From JABJAG01 sp965222215 (lineage in GTDB: Bacteria > Pseudomonadota > Alphaproteobacteria > UBA6615), in NCBI GenBank assembly GCA_965222215.1, contig OZ244931.1, positions 744,001 through 808,000 on the forward strand: a stretch of DNA of 64,000 nucleotides. Reading direction: 5' to 3'. Of the stretch, positions 15,128-22,919 are shown piece after piece; position 1 is the first letter of the stretch, and each line of letters opens with the position of its first letter. Below the pieces are notes generated by a model. The model did not search any database, was not told the DNA's origin, and worked only from the letters and a program-made list of their open reading frames with translations. Made by a program: the position numbers and the translations under genes.

Positions 15128-16582
15128 ATGATCGAAACGATCAGTACGTACTGGCCTCTGGCAACATCGTTCCTGCTGGCGTTGTTGGCTGTTGTATTGG
15201 TGATCTCGGTTATCCTGCATAAGCGAGACGAAAGCGCTGCGATCGCGTGGGTCGGGCTGATTTTGTTCGCGCCGGTGTTAGGGGCAATCGTCTACCTCCT
15301 TTTCGGAATCAATCGCATCCGCCGCCGGGCGTCGCGGACACGCCCGCGGTCGTCAACACCGGAAGGCTGGAAGCCTGCGCGGGAGGCTCGTGAAAGCCTT
15401 CATGCGTCTCTTGACGAGCTGGATCCGGAATCCCCCGCCTTTTTGAGGCGCAAGCTGATCGATTCGCTGACGACGCTTGAGGCCGTGGAACGCAACGATG
15501 TGGGCGTTCTCAAGAACGGAGACGACGCCTATCCGGCGATGCTTGACGCAATCGACAGTGCACAGAAATCGGTGGCGCTAGCGTCGTACATAATCAAATC
15601 CGATGACGTGGGCACGCAGTTCGCCGATGCGTTGGAGCGCGCGCAAAACCGGGGGGTCCAGGTCCGCGTGCTGCTGGACGGTGCGGGATTGATGTACTCC
15701 ATTCCGACTTTTGCCGCCCTGCTCTCCGCCCGTGGCGTGCGACATGCACGCTATTTGCATTCGTTTTGGCCCTGGCGAATGCCGTATCTGAACCTCCGAA
15801 ATCACCGGAAAATACTTGTTGTCGACGGAGCGACAGGGTTCGCCGGCGGCATCAATATCTCGGCAGCCAATCTCGTGTCGCGCCGGCCGTCTCGTCCGGT
15901 ACGCGACCTGCACTTTTCGTTCTCCGGTCCCATTGTGTCCCAGCTGATGGAGACATTCGCGGACGACTGGGCGTTTACCACGGGTGAGTTGCTCGACGGG
16001 GATGACTGGTTTCCGCCTCCGATGCCGCGCGGCGGGGTGCTGGCGCGTGTGATCCCGTCTGGTCCCCACGAATCTATCGACCGCATGCGATGGATTCTGC
16101 ATGCCGCAATATCCCAGGCGCGCGAGCGCATTTGCGTGATGACGCCTTATCTGCTGCCGGATCAGATTATCGTCGCGGCGCTTCGTCTTGCGGCGATCCG
16201 CGGTGTGGCAATCGACATCATCGTCCCCGGACGCAGCAACCTGTTCTTTGTCGACTGGGCGGTGCGTGCCCGGCTCGATGAACTGTTGGTCGACGGGTGC
16301 CGGATATGGTTTGGCCCGGGACCGTTCAATCACGCCAAGCTGATGCTCGTCGACAGCAATTGGGCACTTGTCGGATCTTCGAACTGGGATCCGCGAAGCC
16401 TACGGCTGAATTTCGAACTCAACGTTGAATGCGAGAGCGAAGATCTGGTGGCGGAACTGGAGAAAATATTCGAGGTCGAGCGGAACAACTCGCGCGCCGT
16501 GGCACTGGAGGAAATCCGACAACGCCGCGTGCCCACAAAGCTCAGGGATGGTGTCGCACGCCTTTTCTCGCCCTACCTTTAA
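15128..16582 (+). CDS. cls: cardiolipin synthase-like phospholipase D family protein
   Basis: A 484-residue protein taken from ATG 15128 (MIETISTYWPL). Two N-terminal transmembrane helices (about 5-25 and 35-58, with the IAWVGLILFAPVLGAIVYLLFG segment typical of the Cls N-terminus) are followed by two phospholipase D domains. The HKD motifs are complete: H226 in NHRKILVVDGATGFAGG and H402 in NHAKLMLVDSNWALVGSSN. It condenses phosphatidylglycerol or a related lipid into cardiolipin at the inner membrane. The ribosome binding site is weak; a longer in-frame extension exists upstream but would run through the phage terminator. It converges with ispB 20 bases downstream. Confidence 0.9.
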   Translation: MIETISTYWPLATSFLLALLAVVLVISVILHKRDESAAIAWVGLILFAPVLGAIVYLLFGINRIRRRASRTRPRSSTPEGWKPAREARESLHASLDELDPESPAFLRRKLIDSLTTLEAVERNDVGVLKNGDDAYPAMLDAIDSAQKSVALASYIIKSDDVGTQFADALERAQNRGVQVRVLLDGAGLMYSIPTFAALLSARGVRHARYLHSFWPWRMPYLNLRNHRKILVVDGATGFAGGINISAANLVSRRPSRPVRDLHFSFSGPIVSQLMETFADDWAFTTGELLDGDDWFPPPMPRGGVLARVIPSGPHESIDRMRWILHAAISQARERICVMTPYLLPDQIIVAALRLAAIRGVAIDIIVPGRSNLFFVDWAVRARLDELLVDGCRIWFGPGPFNHAKLMLVDSNWALVGSSNWDPRSLRLNFELNVECESEDLVAELEKIFEVERNNSRAVALEEIRQRRVPTKLRDGVARLFSPYL

Positions 16583-16602
16583 TCGACCATGCAGAGGTTC
16601 AA

Positions 16603-17625
16603 CTAGTAGGCACGGTCCACGCAGAAATCGACGACGTCTTCGAGCGCGGCGCGATATTCGTTTTGCGGCAGAGAGGACAATGCGGCACGCGCGGTATCGG
16701 CATAGCCGCGGGCGCGGATGAGAGTATCTTCCAGAGCATCATGGCGGCGCAGGATCTCAACGGCCGCTTCCAGATCACCGTCGTTCTGCTCGCAGTCTTC
16801 CATTGTGCGCTTCCAGAAAGCGCGTTCGGTATCGTCACCACGGCGCATCGCCAGAACGACGGGAAGCGTTATCTTTCCTTCGCGGAAATCGTCACCGACT
16901 TCTTTCCCGAGCTTTTCCTGGGAGGCGGCATAGTCGAGGTAGTCGTCGACCAGCTGAAACGCGATGCCCAGGCTCGCACCGTACTTGTCCAATGCCTGCG
17001 TGGCTGTTTCTTCCTGGCCGGCAACCAGACCGCCGACCTCGCAGGCCGCCGCGAACAGGGCTGCCGTTTTCGACCGGATAACAAATAGATAGGCTTCTTC
17101 GCTCGTCGATGTGTCATTCGCCGTCGTGAGCTGTGCGACCTCGCCCTCCGCGATCACGGCGCTTGCGTTCGCAAGAATGTCGAGCACATCCAGCGACTCG
17201 CTTTCGACCATCAGCCGAAACGCACGGCTGAACAAATAGTCGCCGACGAGGACGCTTGCCTGATTGCCCCAAACCGCATTTGCCGTGTCCCGGCCACGTC
17301 GAAGGTCGGACTCGTCCACAACATCGTCGTGAAGCAAGGTTGCCGTGTGAATGAACTCAACCGCTGCCGCGAGACCGATATGGTGGCGGCCTTCGTAGCC
17401 AAACATCCGTGCACTCGCGAGCGTAAGCAGAGGGCGGAGCCTCTTACCGCCCGCCGCGATGAGGTGGCCGGCGAGTTCCGGGATCAGCGGGACGTCCGAT
17501 TGCATCCGATCCACGATCAACTGATTGACGCGCGCCAGATCGGCGGCGCAGAGGTCGTTCAATCTGTCGAGCGGATTCCCCGTGCTTCCGGCCTTGGATT
17601 CTGAAAGTCGGGCCACAACAGCCAA
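16603..17625 (-). CDS. ispB: polyprenyl (octaprenyl-type) diphosphate synthase
   Basis: A 340-residue trans-prenyltransferase. The first aspartate-rich motif is DDVVD at 100-104 (LLHDDVVDESDLRRGR) and the second is DDYLD at 227-231 (FQLVDDYLDY); GGKRLRP at about 59-65 binds isopentenyl diphosphate. It extends farnesyl diphosphate to the ubiquinone side chain. Chain length cannot be settled from sequence alone. The small residues before the first motif fit a long-chain enzyme. It is transcribed towards the cardiolipin synthase-like gene and divergently from the DUF2007 gene, as often seen in Rhodospirillales. Confidence 0.93.
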   Translation of the reverse strand: MAVVARLSESKAGSTGNPLDRLNDLCAADLARVNQLIVDRMQSDVPLIPELAGHLIAAGGKRLRPLLTLASARMFGYEGRHHIGLAAAVEFIHTATLLHDDVVDESDLRRGRDTANAVWGNQASVLVGDYLFSRAFRLMVESESLDVLDILANASAVIAEGEVAQLTTANDTSTSEEAYLFVIRSKTAALFAAACEVGGLVAGQEETATQALDKYGASLGIAFQLVDDYLDYAASQEKLGKEVGDDFREGKITLPVVLAMRRGDDTERAFWKRTMEDCEQNDGDLEAAVEILRRHDALEDTLIRARGYADTARAALSSLPQNEYRAALEDVVDFCVDRAY

Positions 17626-17727
17626 TTTAGATCTCCGGAAATTGTGTCCGCGAACGGGCTACAGTCCCTACAGAATTCACGGGTAAGTGGTTGAGCGGGA
17701 GCATATGATCTTTGCTAGTCGGGTCAA

Positions 17728-18012
17728 GTGAACCAATACCTCGCGATGGACCCGCAGAGTCGTCCGTTTATGCGCGCTGTATTGAAAACCAACGATCCGG
17801 TTGAACTGTCCCTGGCGACGGCTTTGCTCAAGGATGCCGGTATCGGGCATGTCGTGCTGGACGGCAATATCTCGATACTCGAAGGATCGATCGGCATATT
17901 TCCCCGGCGTTTGATGGTGCTTGACGAAGACTATCGGAACGCCCGCGGCCTTTTGCAGGCGGCGGAAATCCTCGACTCCGTGACTGACGATCTATCGCCG
18001 GAACGATCATGA
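17728..18012 (+). CDS. DUF2007-type small protein
   Basis: A 94-residue protein if the GTG at 17728 is used; ATG 17746 or 17770 are alternatives. The core RAVLKTNDPVELSLATALLKDAGIGHVVLDGNISI and a later RLMVLDEDYRNARGLLQAA match the DUF2007 (putative signal-transducing) domain, a ferredoxin-like fold of unknown role. Its stop overlaps the methyltransferase start as ATGA, and the pair lies divergent to ispB, a conserved alphaproteobacterial arrangement. Confidence 0.85.
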   Translation: MNQYLAMDPQSRPFMRAVLKTNDPVELSLATALLKDAGIGHVVLDGNISILEGSIGIFPRRLMVLDEDYRNARGLLQAAEILDSVTDDLSPERS

Positions 18013-18752
18013 AATCCGAAATTTCGATCGACACCTTGTTGGGGGGTAACGTCTATATCGCGCAACCGGTCGACGGCTACAGGGTGGCGATCGATCCCAT
18101 CTTTCTGGCTGCGTCCGTCGGCGCACAAGGTGCTGTACGGGTTCTTGATGTGGGGTGCGGTGACGGCGGTGCGACCCTTTGTCTCGCGTGGCGGTCGACC
18201 GATTGCGAAGTTCACGGCATCGATTTGCGGGAGGATGCCATTGAACGTCTGGGGATCGGCATTTCCAAAAATCACTTCGAAGGAAGAGTGACCGCCGAAC
18301 GCTTTGAAGTGGTCGAAGATACGCCTTCATGTTTTCGCGGGGCATTCGACTGGGTGATTTCGAACCCACCCTATTTGCCGGCGGGGCGTGCCGACCGTCG
18401 CGGACGTGAACAACGTTCCGACGTGGAGAACATCGAGACGGTACCGTTGGAGGCCTGGCTGGCTTTCATGTTGTCTTGCGCCAAGGATGGCGGCCACATA
18501 TCGGTTATCCATCGTGCAGATCGCATTGACGAAATCCTGGCGGCACTTCAGGGGGGAGCGGGCGACATTGTCGTGGTTCCGCTCTGGCCGCGCGTGGGTG
18601 CTGCGGCAAAGCGCGTGATCGTTCAGGCGCGCAAGGGGACACGTGGGCCGTCGAAGCTTCATCCGGGTCTGGTATTGCATGACACTGACGGCGAACTCAC
18701 TGCAGCCGCGAGTGCGATACTGAACGCGGGAGGGCGTTTCGACCTTTCGTGA
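18009..18752 (+). CDS. SAM-dependent methyltransferase, NPPY type (COG4123/TrmN6-like)
   Basis: A 247-residue class I methyltransferase. Motif I is VLDVGCGDGGATL (about 45-57), motif II is EVHGIDLREDAI, and NPPY at 119-122 indicates an exocyclic amino group as substrate. The start DTLLGGNVYIAQPVDGYRVAIDPIFLA is the hallmark of the group that includes TrmN6, which methylates A37 of tRNA-Val. The exact substrate in this species is not shown. It overlaps the DUF2007 gene by four bases. Confidence 0.88.
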   Translation: MKSEISIDTLLGGNVYIAQPVDGYRVAIDPIFLAASVGAQGAVRVLDVGCGDGGATLCLAWRSTDCEVHGIDLREDAIERLGIGISKNHFEGRVTAERFEVVEDTPSCFRGAFDWVISNPPYLPAGRADRRGREQRSDVENIETVPLEAWLAFMLSCAKDGGHISVIHRADRIDEILAALQGGAGDIVVVPLWPRVGAAAKRVIVQARKGTRGPSKLHPGLVLHDTDGELTAAASAILNAGGRFDLS

Positions 18753-18777
18753 CTTGAAGGAGGCGTCCCCAGGTACA

Positions 18778-19644
18778 ATGGTTGCTCCCATGGACTGGAA
18801 AAGATTTTTCTCGCGCGAGAAGCCGGCCGTGATCGCGGTGCTACGGCTGGACGGCGCCATCGGTGCGTCCACGTCGCGTTTTCGATCCTCGATGCTCGAT
18901 ATTCAATCGCAGGCTGCGCGTATCGAGCGCGCATTCAAGACCAGAAAGCTAAAGGCGGTTGCGTTGGTCGTGAATTCGCCTGGAGGTTCGGCGGTACAGT
19001 CATCACTGATCGCCGGCAGAATTCGTGCGCTGGCCGAGGAGAACGAGGTCCCGGTCATCTCTTTCGTTGAGGATGTGGCGGCCTCCGGAGGATATTGGCT
19101 CGCTTGCGCGGGAGACGAGATTTTCGTCAACGAAGCGTCGATCGTGGGATCTATCGGCGTGGTATCCGCGAGTTTCGGCTTTTCCGAACTTATTGCACGC
19201 TACGGGGTTGAGCGGCGCGTATATACAGCTGGCGAGAACAAGGCGATCCTCGACCCGTTTCTTCCCGAACAGGAAGATGACGTCGCACGCCTGAAGGATT
19301 TGCAGGCAGACGTTCATGCCCAGTTCATCGCCTATGTTCGCGAACGGCGTGGTGAGCGTATTGCGGAGCCCTCGGAGGACCTCTTCACGGGGGCGTTCTG
19401 GACAGGCGCGCGCGCGGTCACGCTGGGGCTCGCGGACGGCACCGGTGATATACGTACGGTCTTGCGCGAAAGATATGGTAACGATGTCCGGATGTTGCCG
19501 GTGCGCGGTCGAAAATCGTTTATTCGATCGCTTTTCCGGCGAGGCTCCGGCTCGACACTCGGTGGCCTTGATCTGGACGGCCTTCCCGACAGGGCGCTGA
19601 CCGCCGTTGAAGAACGACTCATGTGGGCCCGTTTCGGGCTGTAA
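18778..19644 (+). CDS. S49 family serine peptidase (SohB/SppA-like)
   Basis: A 288-residue protein from ATG 18778; AAGGAGG at 18757-18763 precedes it with a long spacer, and ATG 18790 is an alternative. The catalytic dyad is visible: Ser103 in AASGGYWLA and Lys155 in GENKAILDP. NSPGGSAVQS supplies the oxyanion region. It is a short, single-domain signal-peptide-peptidase-type enzyme with no clear transmembrane helix, so it may act on the cytoplasmic face of the membrane. It lies just upstream of a small membrane protein and glyQ, a conserved order. Confidence 0.9.
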   Translation: MVAPMDWKRFFSREKPAVIAVLRLDGAIGASTSRFRSSMLDIQSQAARIERAFKTRKLKAVALVVNSPGGSAVQSSLIAGRIRALAEENEVPVISFVEDVAASGGYWLACAGDEIFVNEASIVGSIGVVSASFGFSELIARYGVERRVYTAGENKAILDPFLPEQEDDVARLKDLQADVHAQFIAYVRERRGERIAEPSEDLFTGAFWTGARAVTLGLADGTGDIRTVLRERYGNDVRMLPVRGRKSFIRSLFRRGSGSTLGGLDLDGLPDRALTAVEERLMWARFGL

Positions 19645-19661
19645 CCGGAGATCGCGGAACC

Positions 19662-19856
19662 ATGTTCGGATTTTCTCTCACCAAGCTTTTGGTTCTGGCC
19701 GCGATCGTCGGCGCGGTGTTGGTGCTGTTCCGGCTCCTGGGGCAGCGCGGCGTGCCGAAGCGGGCCGAATCCCGGCGGGGTGACGCTGTCGATACTGAAT
19801 ATGACGCGGAATCGGACACCTATGTCGTCCGAACCAAGGAAACGCGCGAAAAATAG
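19662..19856 (+). CDS. small single-helix membrane protein
   Basis: A 64-residue protein from ATG 19662. It has one transmembrane helix (about 7-25, LTKLLVLAAIVGAVLVLFRLL) and a charged cytoplasmic tail ending TYVVRTKETREK. The segment DTEYDAESDTYVV resembles a short conserved tail of small proteins next to the S49 peptidase in Rhodospirillales. The function is unknown. It lies 17 bases after the peptidase stop and is probably cotranscribed. Confidence 0.75.
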   Translation: MFGFSLTKLLVLAAIVGAVLVLFRLLGQRGVPKRAESRRGDAVDTEYDAESDTYVVRTKETREK

Positions 19857-19879
19857 GGAGTTTTCCCGTCCTCGTGCGC

Positions 19880-19908
19880 TTGACCCTATAGGGTCGCACT
19901 TCTATTTT
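19880..19908 (+). promoter_or_regulatory. candidate sigma-70 promoter for glyQS
   Basis: TTGACC (19880-19885), a 17-base spacer and TATTTT (19903-19908) form a good housekeeping promoter about 38 bases upstream of the glyQ start. The spacer overlaps GACCCTATAGGGTC (19882-19895), a perfect 14-bp palindrome that could be an operator. Confidence 0.5.
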
Positions 19909-19946
19909 CGCCGCGCCCTCAAGCAGGCGGAAACCCAATACAGACG

Positions 19947-20840
19947 ATGGCTAACTCGAACTCCGGTGCGGCAGGCTCGTCGGCATCGCCGAAGAGCTTT
20001 CAAGACCTGATCCTCACGTTGCAGAGGTTCTGGGCGGATCGAGGCTGCGCCATTCTCCAGCCCTACGACATGGAAGTCGGGGCAGGTACTTTTCATCCGG
20101 CGACGACATTGCGGGCGCTTGGGCCGGACCCCTGGCGCGCGGCTTATGTGCAACCGTCGCGACGACCGACCGACGGCCGATATGGTGAAAACCCCAATCG
20201 CCTGCAGCACTATTATCAGTTTCAGGTGATCCTGAAGCCGTCGCCGATCGACAGTCAGGACCTTTATCTTGAAAGCCTCGCCGCGCTCGGTATCGACGCA
20301 ATGGCACACGACATCCGCTTCGTGGAGGACGATTGGGAAAGCCCGACCCTCGGTGCGTGGGGACTAGGCTGGGAGGTCTGGTGTGACGGTATGGAGGTCA
20401 GCCAGTTTACTTACTTCCAGCAGGTCGGCGGTTTCGACTGCGACCCGGTCGCGGTGGAACTGACATACGGGCTGGAGCGGTTGGCCATGTATGTGCAGGG
20501 GGTCGAGAATGTCTACGACCTCGACTTCAATGCGGCGGGCACCAGATACGGCGACGTGTTCCTTCGCGCCGAGCAAGAGTTCAGTGCTTACAACTTCGAG
20601 CACGCCGACACCGAAATTCTGCTTCGCCATTTTGCGGATGCCGAAAAGGAGTGCCAGGCGCTCGTCGCGCGCGGGTTGGCGCTGCCAGCCTATGATCAGT
20701 GCATCAAGGCCAGCCACACGTTCAACTTGCTGGATGCGCGCGGTGTTATTTCCGTAACCGAGCGGCAGGCGTATATCCTTCGGGTCCGCGATCTCGCGAA
20801 AGCTTGTTGCGCCACCTGGCTTGAAGCGGGGCAGGCCTGA
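19947..20840 (+). CDS. glyQ: glycyl-tRNA synthetase alpha subunit
   Basis: A 297-residue class II synthetase subunit. The landmark segments are FQDLILTLQRFWADRGCAILQPYDMEVGAGTFHPATTLRALGP, YVQPSRRPTDGRYGENPNRLQHYYQFQVI and the later GWEVWCDGMEVSQFTYFQQVGG; the first has the motif used for glycine activation. Together with GlyS it forms the alpha2beta2 enzyme that charges tRNA-Gly. Start ATG 19947 is preceded by a plausible promoter. The stop overlaps glyS by one base. Confidence 0.98.
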   Translation: MANSNSGAAGSSASPKSFQDLILTLQRFWADRGCAILQPYDMEVGAGTFHPATTLRALGPDPWRAAYVQPSRRPTDGRYGENPNRLQHYYQFQVILKPSPIDSQDLYLESLAALGIDAMAHDIRFVEDDWESPTLGAWGLGWEVWCDGMEVSQFTYFQQVGGFDCDPVAVELTYGLERLAMYVQGVENVYDLDFNAAGTRYGDVFLRAEQEFSAYNFEHADTEILLRHFADAEKECQALVARGLALPAYDQCIKASHTFNLLDARGVISVTERQAYILRVRDLAKACCATWLEAGQA

Positions 20841-22912
20841 TGGCGGAATTACTTGTTGAATTTCTGTCCGAAGAGATTCCCGCGCGTATGCAACGGCGTG
20901 CCGGAGAAGATCTGGTGCGCATATTTTCTGATGCACTTGGTAAAATCGACCTGTCCTTCGACAGCATTGAGGCGTGCACGACCCCGCGGCGCCTTGCAGT
21001 TGTTGTGCGGGGGATGCCCGTGAAGCAGCCCACCCGCGAGATAGAACGAAAGGGACCGCGCACCGACGCGCCTGACAAAGCTATCGAAGGTTTTCTGGGC
21101 TCCGTGCCCGTCGGCCTCGAGGATTGCGAGGTGCGTGAGGACAAGAAGGGTTCATTCTACCTTGCCCGCTGGACCGAAGAAGGACGAGAGGCGCGCGTGG
21201 TTCTGCCGGCGCTTGTCGTGGAAGCGGCACAAGAGTTGTCCTGGCCGAAGTCCATGCGGTGGTCTCGGACCTCTTTCCGCTGGGTGCGCCCGCTGCATTC
21301 CGTGCTTGCGATTTTTGATGGTGCGGCATTGGAGGGGGAAATCGATACCGGCGACGGGAAACTGACATTCTTGAACCGGACGACAGGCCATCGTTTTCTG
21401 GCACCCTCGGAGTTCGAAGTTTCGGATTTCGAGAGCTACCGTTCGAAATTGCGCTCTGCTTTCGTTATGGCGAGCGCCGATGACCGGGAGCAGGTTATTC
21501 GCGCGCAAATGGAAAAGGCGTGCGCTGGTGCCGGAATGCAGGTACCCGACGACGACGGTCTCTATCGTGAGGTAACCGGTCTCGTGGAATGGCCGACGGT
21601 GCTGATCGGCGATATCGACCCTGCGTTTATGGATCTGCCGCCGGAAGTTCTGGTGTCGTCCATGCGCGAACATCAGAAATATTTTGCGCTGGAGACGACG
21701 GATGGCGCGATGGCGCCGAAATTCGCCTTCGTCTCGAACATCGAAACCGACGACCCCTCAGCCATCGTCGCGGGCAACGAACGCGTGCTGCGCGCACGGC
21801 TTTCGGATGCCAAGTATTTTTGGGACCTGGATCGCCAGACGCCCCTGGAATCCCGGATCGTCGCCCTCGATGGCATCGTCTTCCATGCAAAACTGGGCAG
21901 TGTGGGTGAGAAAGTGGCGCGGATCGCGCGTTTGACGGAAGAGTTTGCGCAACGAATTCCGGACGCGGTGCCTGCCGACGCGACGCGAGCGGCGCAACTT
22001 TCGAAGGCGGATCTGGTGACCGGCATGGTGGGCGAGTTTCCGGACCTTCAGGGTCTCATGGGGCGTTACTACGCCCGGGAACAGGGTGAGCCGTCAGCGG
22101 TCTGCGATGCCATTGCGGAGCATTATTCACCGCAAGGTCCGGGCGATGCATGTCCCAGCGCGCCGGCAAGTGTTGCGGTCGCCCTGGCGGACAAGCTGGA
22201 CACGCTGGCCGGTTTCTGGGGCATCGAGGAAAAGCCGACGGGTTCCAAAGACCCGTTCGCGCTCCGCCGGGCGGCGTTGGGGGTTATCCGATTGATTCTG
22301 GAGAACGGTCTCAGGGTGAACCTGCGCACGATGCTGGACGCCGCGCGGCAGCTCCATGCGGACGGGGTCGATGTCGATGTGGACGATCTCATGCGCTTCT
22401 TTTCGGACCGATTGCGGGTCTATCTTCGCGACGAAGGCATGGCACATGACCGCGTCGATGCCGTGCTGGGCGAAGGTTTGTCCGGTGATCTTGTCGCGAC
22501 GGTTGACCGTTGTCGGGCTCTCGGCCCCCTGCTGGATTCCGATGACGGGACCAACCTTCTGACGGCATACCGGCGTGCGGCGAATATCGTTCGTGCGGAA
22601 TCGAAGAAGGACGGTATCGAATTCGATGGAAATGACTACAGAGTCGATTCCGCGCTGCAGGATCCGCATGAAACGGCCCTGGCTGAAAAGCTTGTGTCGG
22701 TCGAGTTAGACGTGAACGCCGCGCTGGAGACCAACGATTTCGATAAGGCCATGCGGGCGCTTGCAGAATTGCGCGGCCCGCTCGATGCCTTTTTCGACGA
22801 TGTGACGGTCAATGTTGACGACTCTGACATTCGAGGGAACCGATTGCGCCTGCTCGCGCGCATCCAAGAGGTAATGGATAATGTCGCAGACTTCTCAAAG
22901 GTCGAAGGCTGA
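20840..22912 (+). CDS. glyS: glycyl-tRNA synthetase beta subunit
   Basis: A 690-residue protein starting MAELLVEFLSEEIPARMQ, the standard GlyS start. It contains WPKSMRW and FRWVRPLHSVLAIFDG, PPEVLVSSMREHQKYFAL, and YAREQGE with a C-terminal HD-like and anticodon-binding region (DPFALRRAALGVIRLIL). Its length is that of the family. It binds tRNA-Gly and completes the enzyme with GlyQ. The start codon shares its first base with the glyQ stop. Confidence 0.98.
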   Translation: MAELLVEFLSEEIPARMQRRAGEDLVRIFSDALGKIDLSFDSIEACTTPRRLAVVVRGMPVKQPTREIERKGPRTDAPDKAIEGFLGSVPVGLEDCEVREDKKGSFYLARWTEEGREARVVLPALVVEAAQELSWPKSMRWSRTSFRWVRPLHSVLAIFDGAALEGEIDTGDGKLTFLNRTTGHRFLAPSEFEVSDFESYRSKLRSAFVMASADDREQVIRAQMEKACAGAGMQVPDDDGLYREVTGLVEWPTVLIGDIDPAFMDLPPEVLVSSMREHQKYFALETTDGAMAPKFAFVSNIETDDPSAIVAGNERVLRARLSDAKYFWDLDRQTPLESRIVALDGIVFHAKLGSVGEKVARIARLTEEFAQRIPDAVPADATRAAQLSKADLVTGMVGEFPDLQGLMGRYYAREQGEPSAVCDAIAEHYSPQGPGDACPSAPASVAVALADKLDTLAGFWGIEEKPTGSKDPFALRRAALGVIRLILENGLRVNLRTMLDAARQLHADGVDVDVDDLMRFFSDRLRVYLRDEGMAHDRVDAVLGEGLSGDLVATVDRCRALGPLLDSDDGTNLLTAYRRAANIVRAESKKDGIEFDGNDYRVDSALQDPHETALAEKLVSVELDVNAALETNDFDKAMRALAELRGPLDAFFDDVTVNVDDSDIRGNRLRLLARIQEVMDNVADFSKVEG

Positions 22913-22919
22913 CAAACAA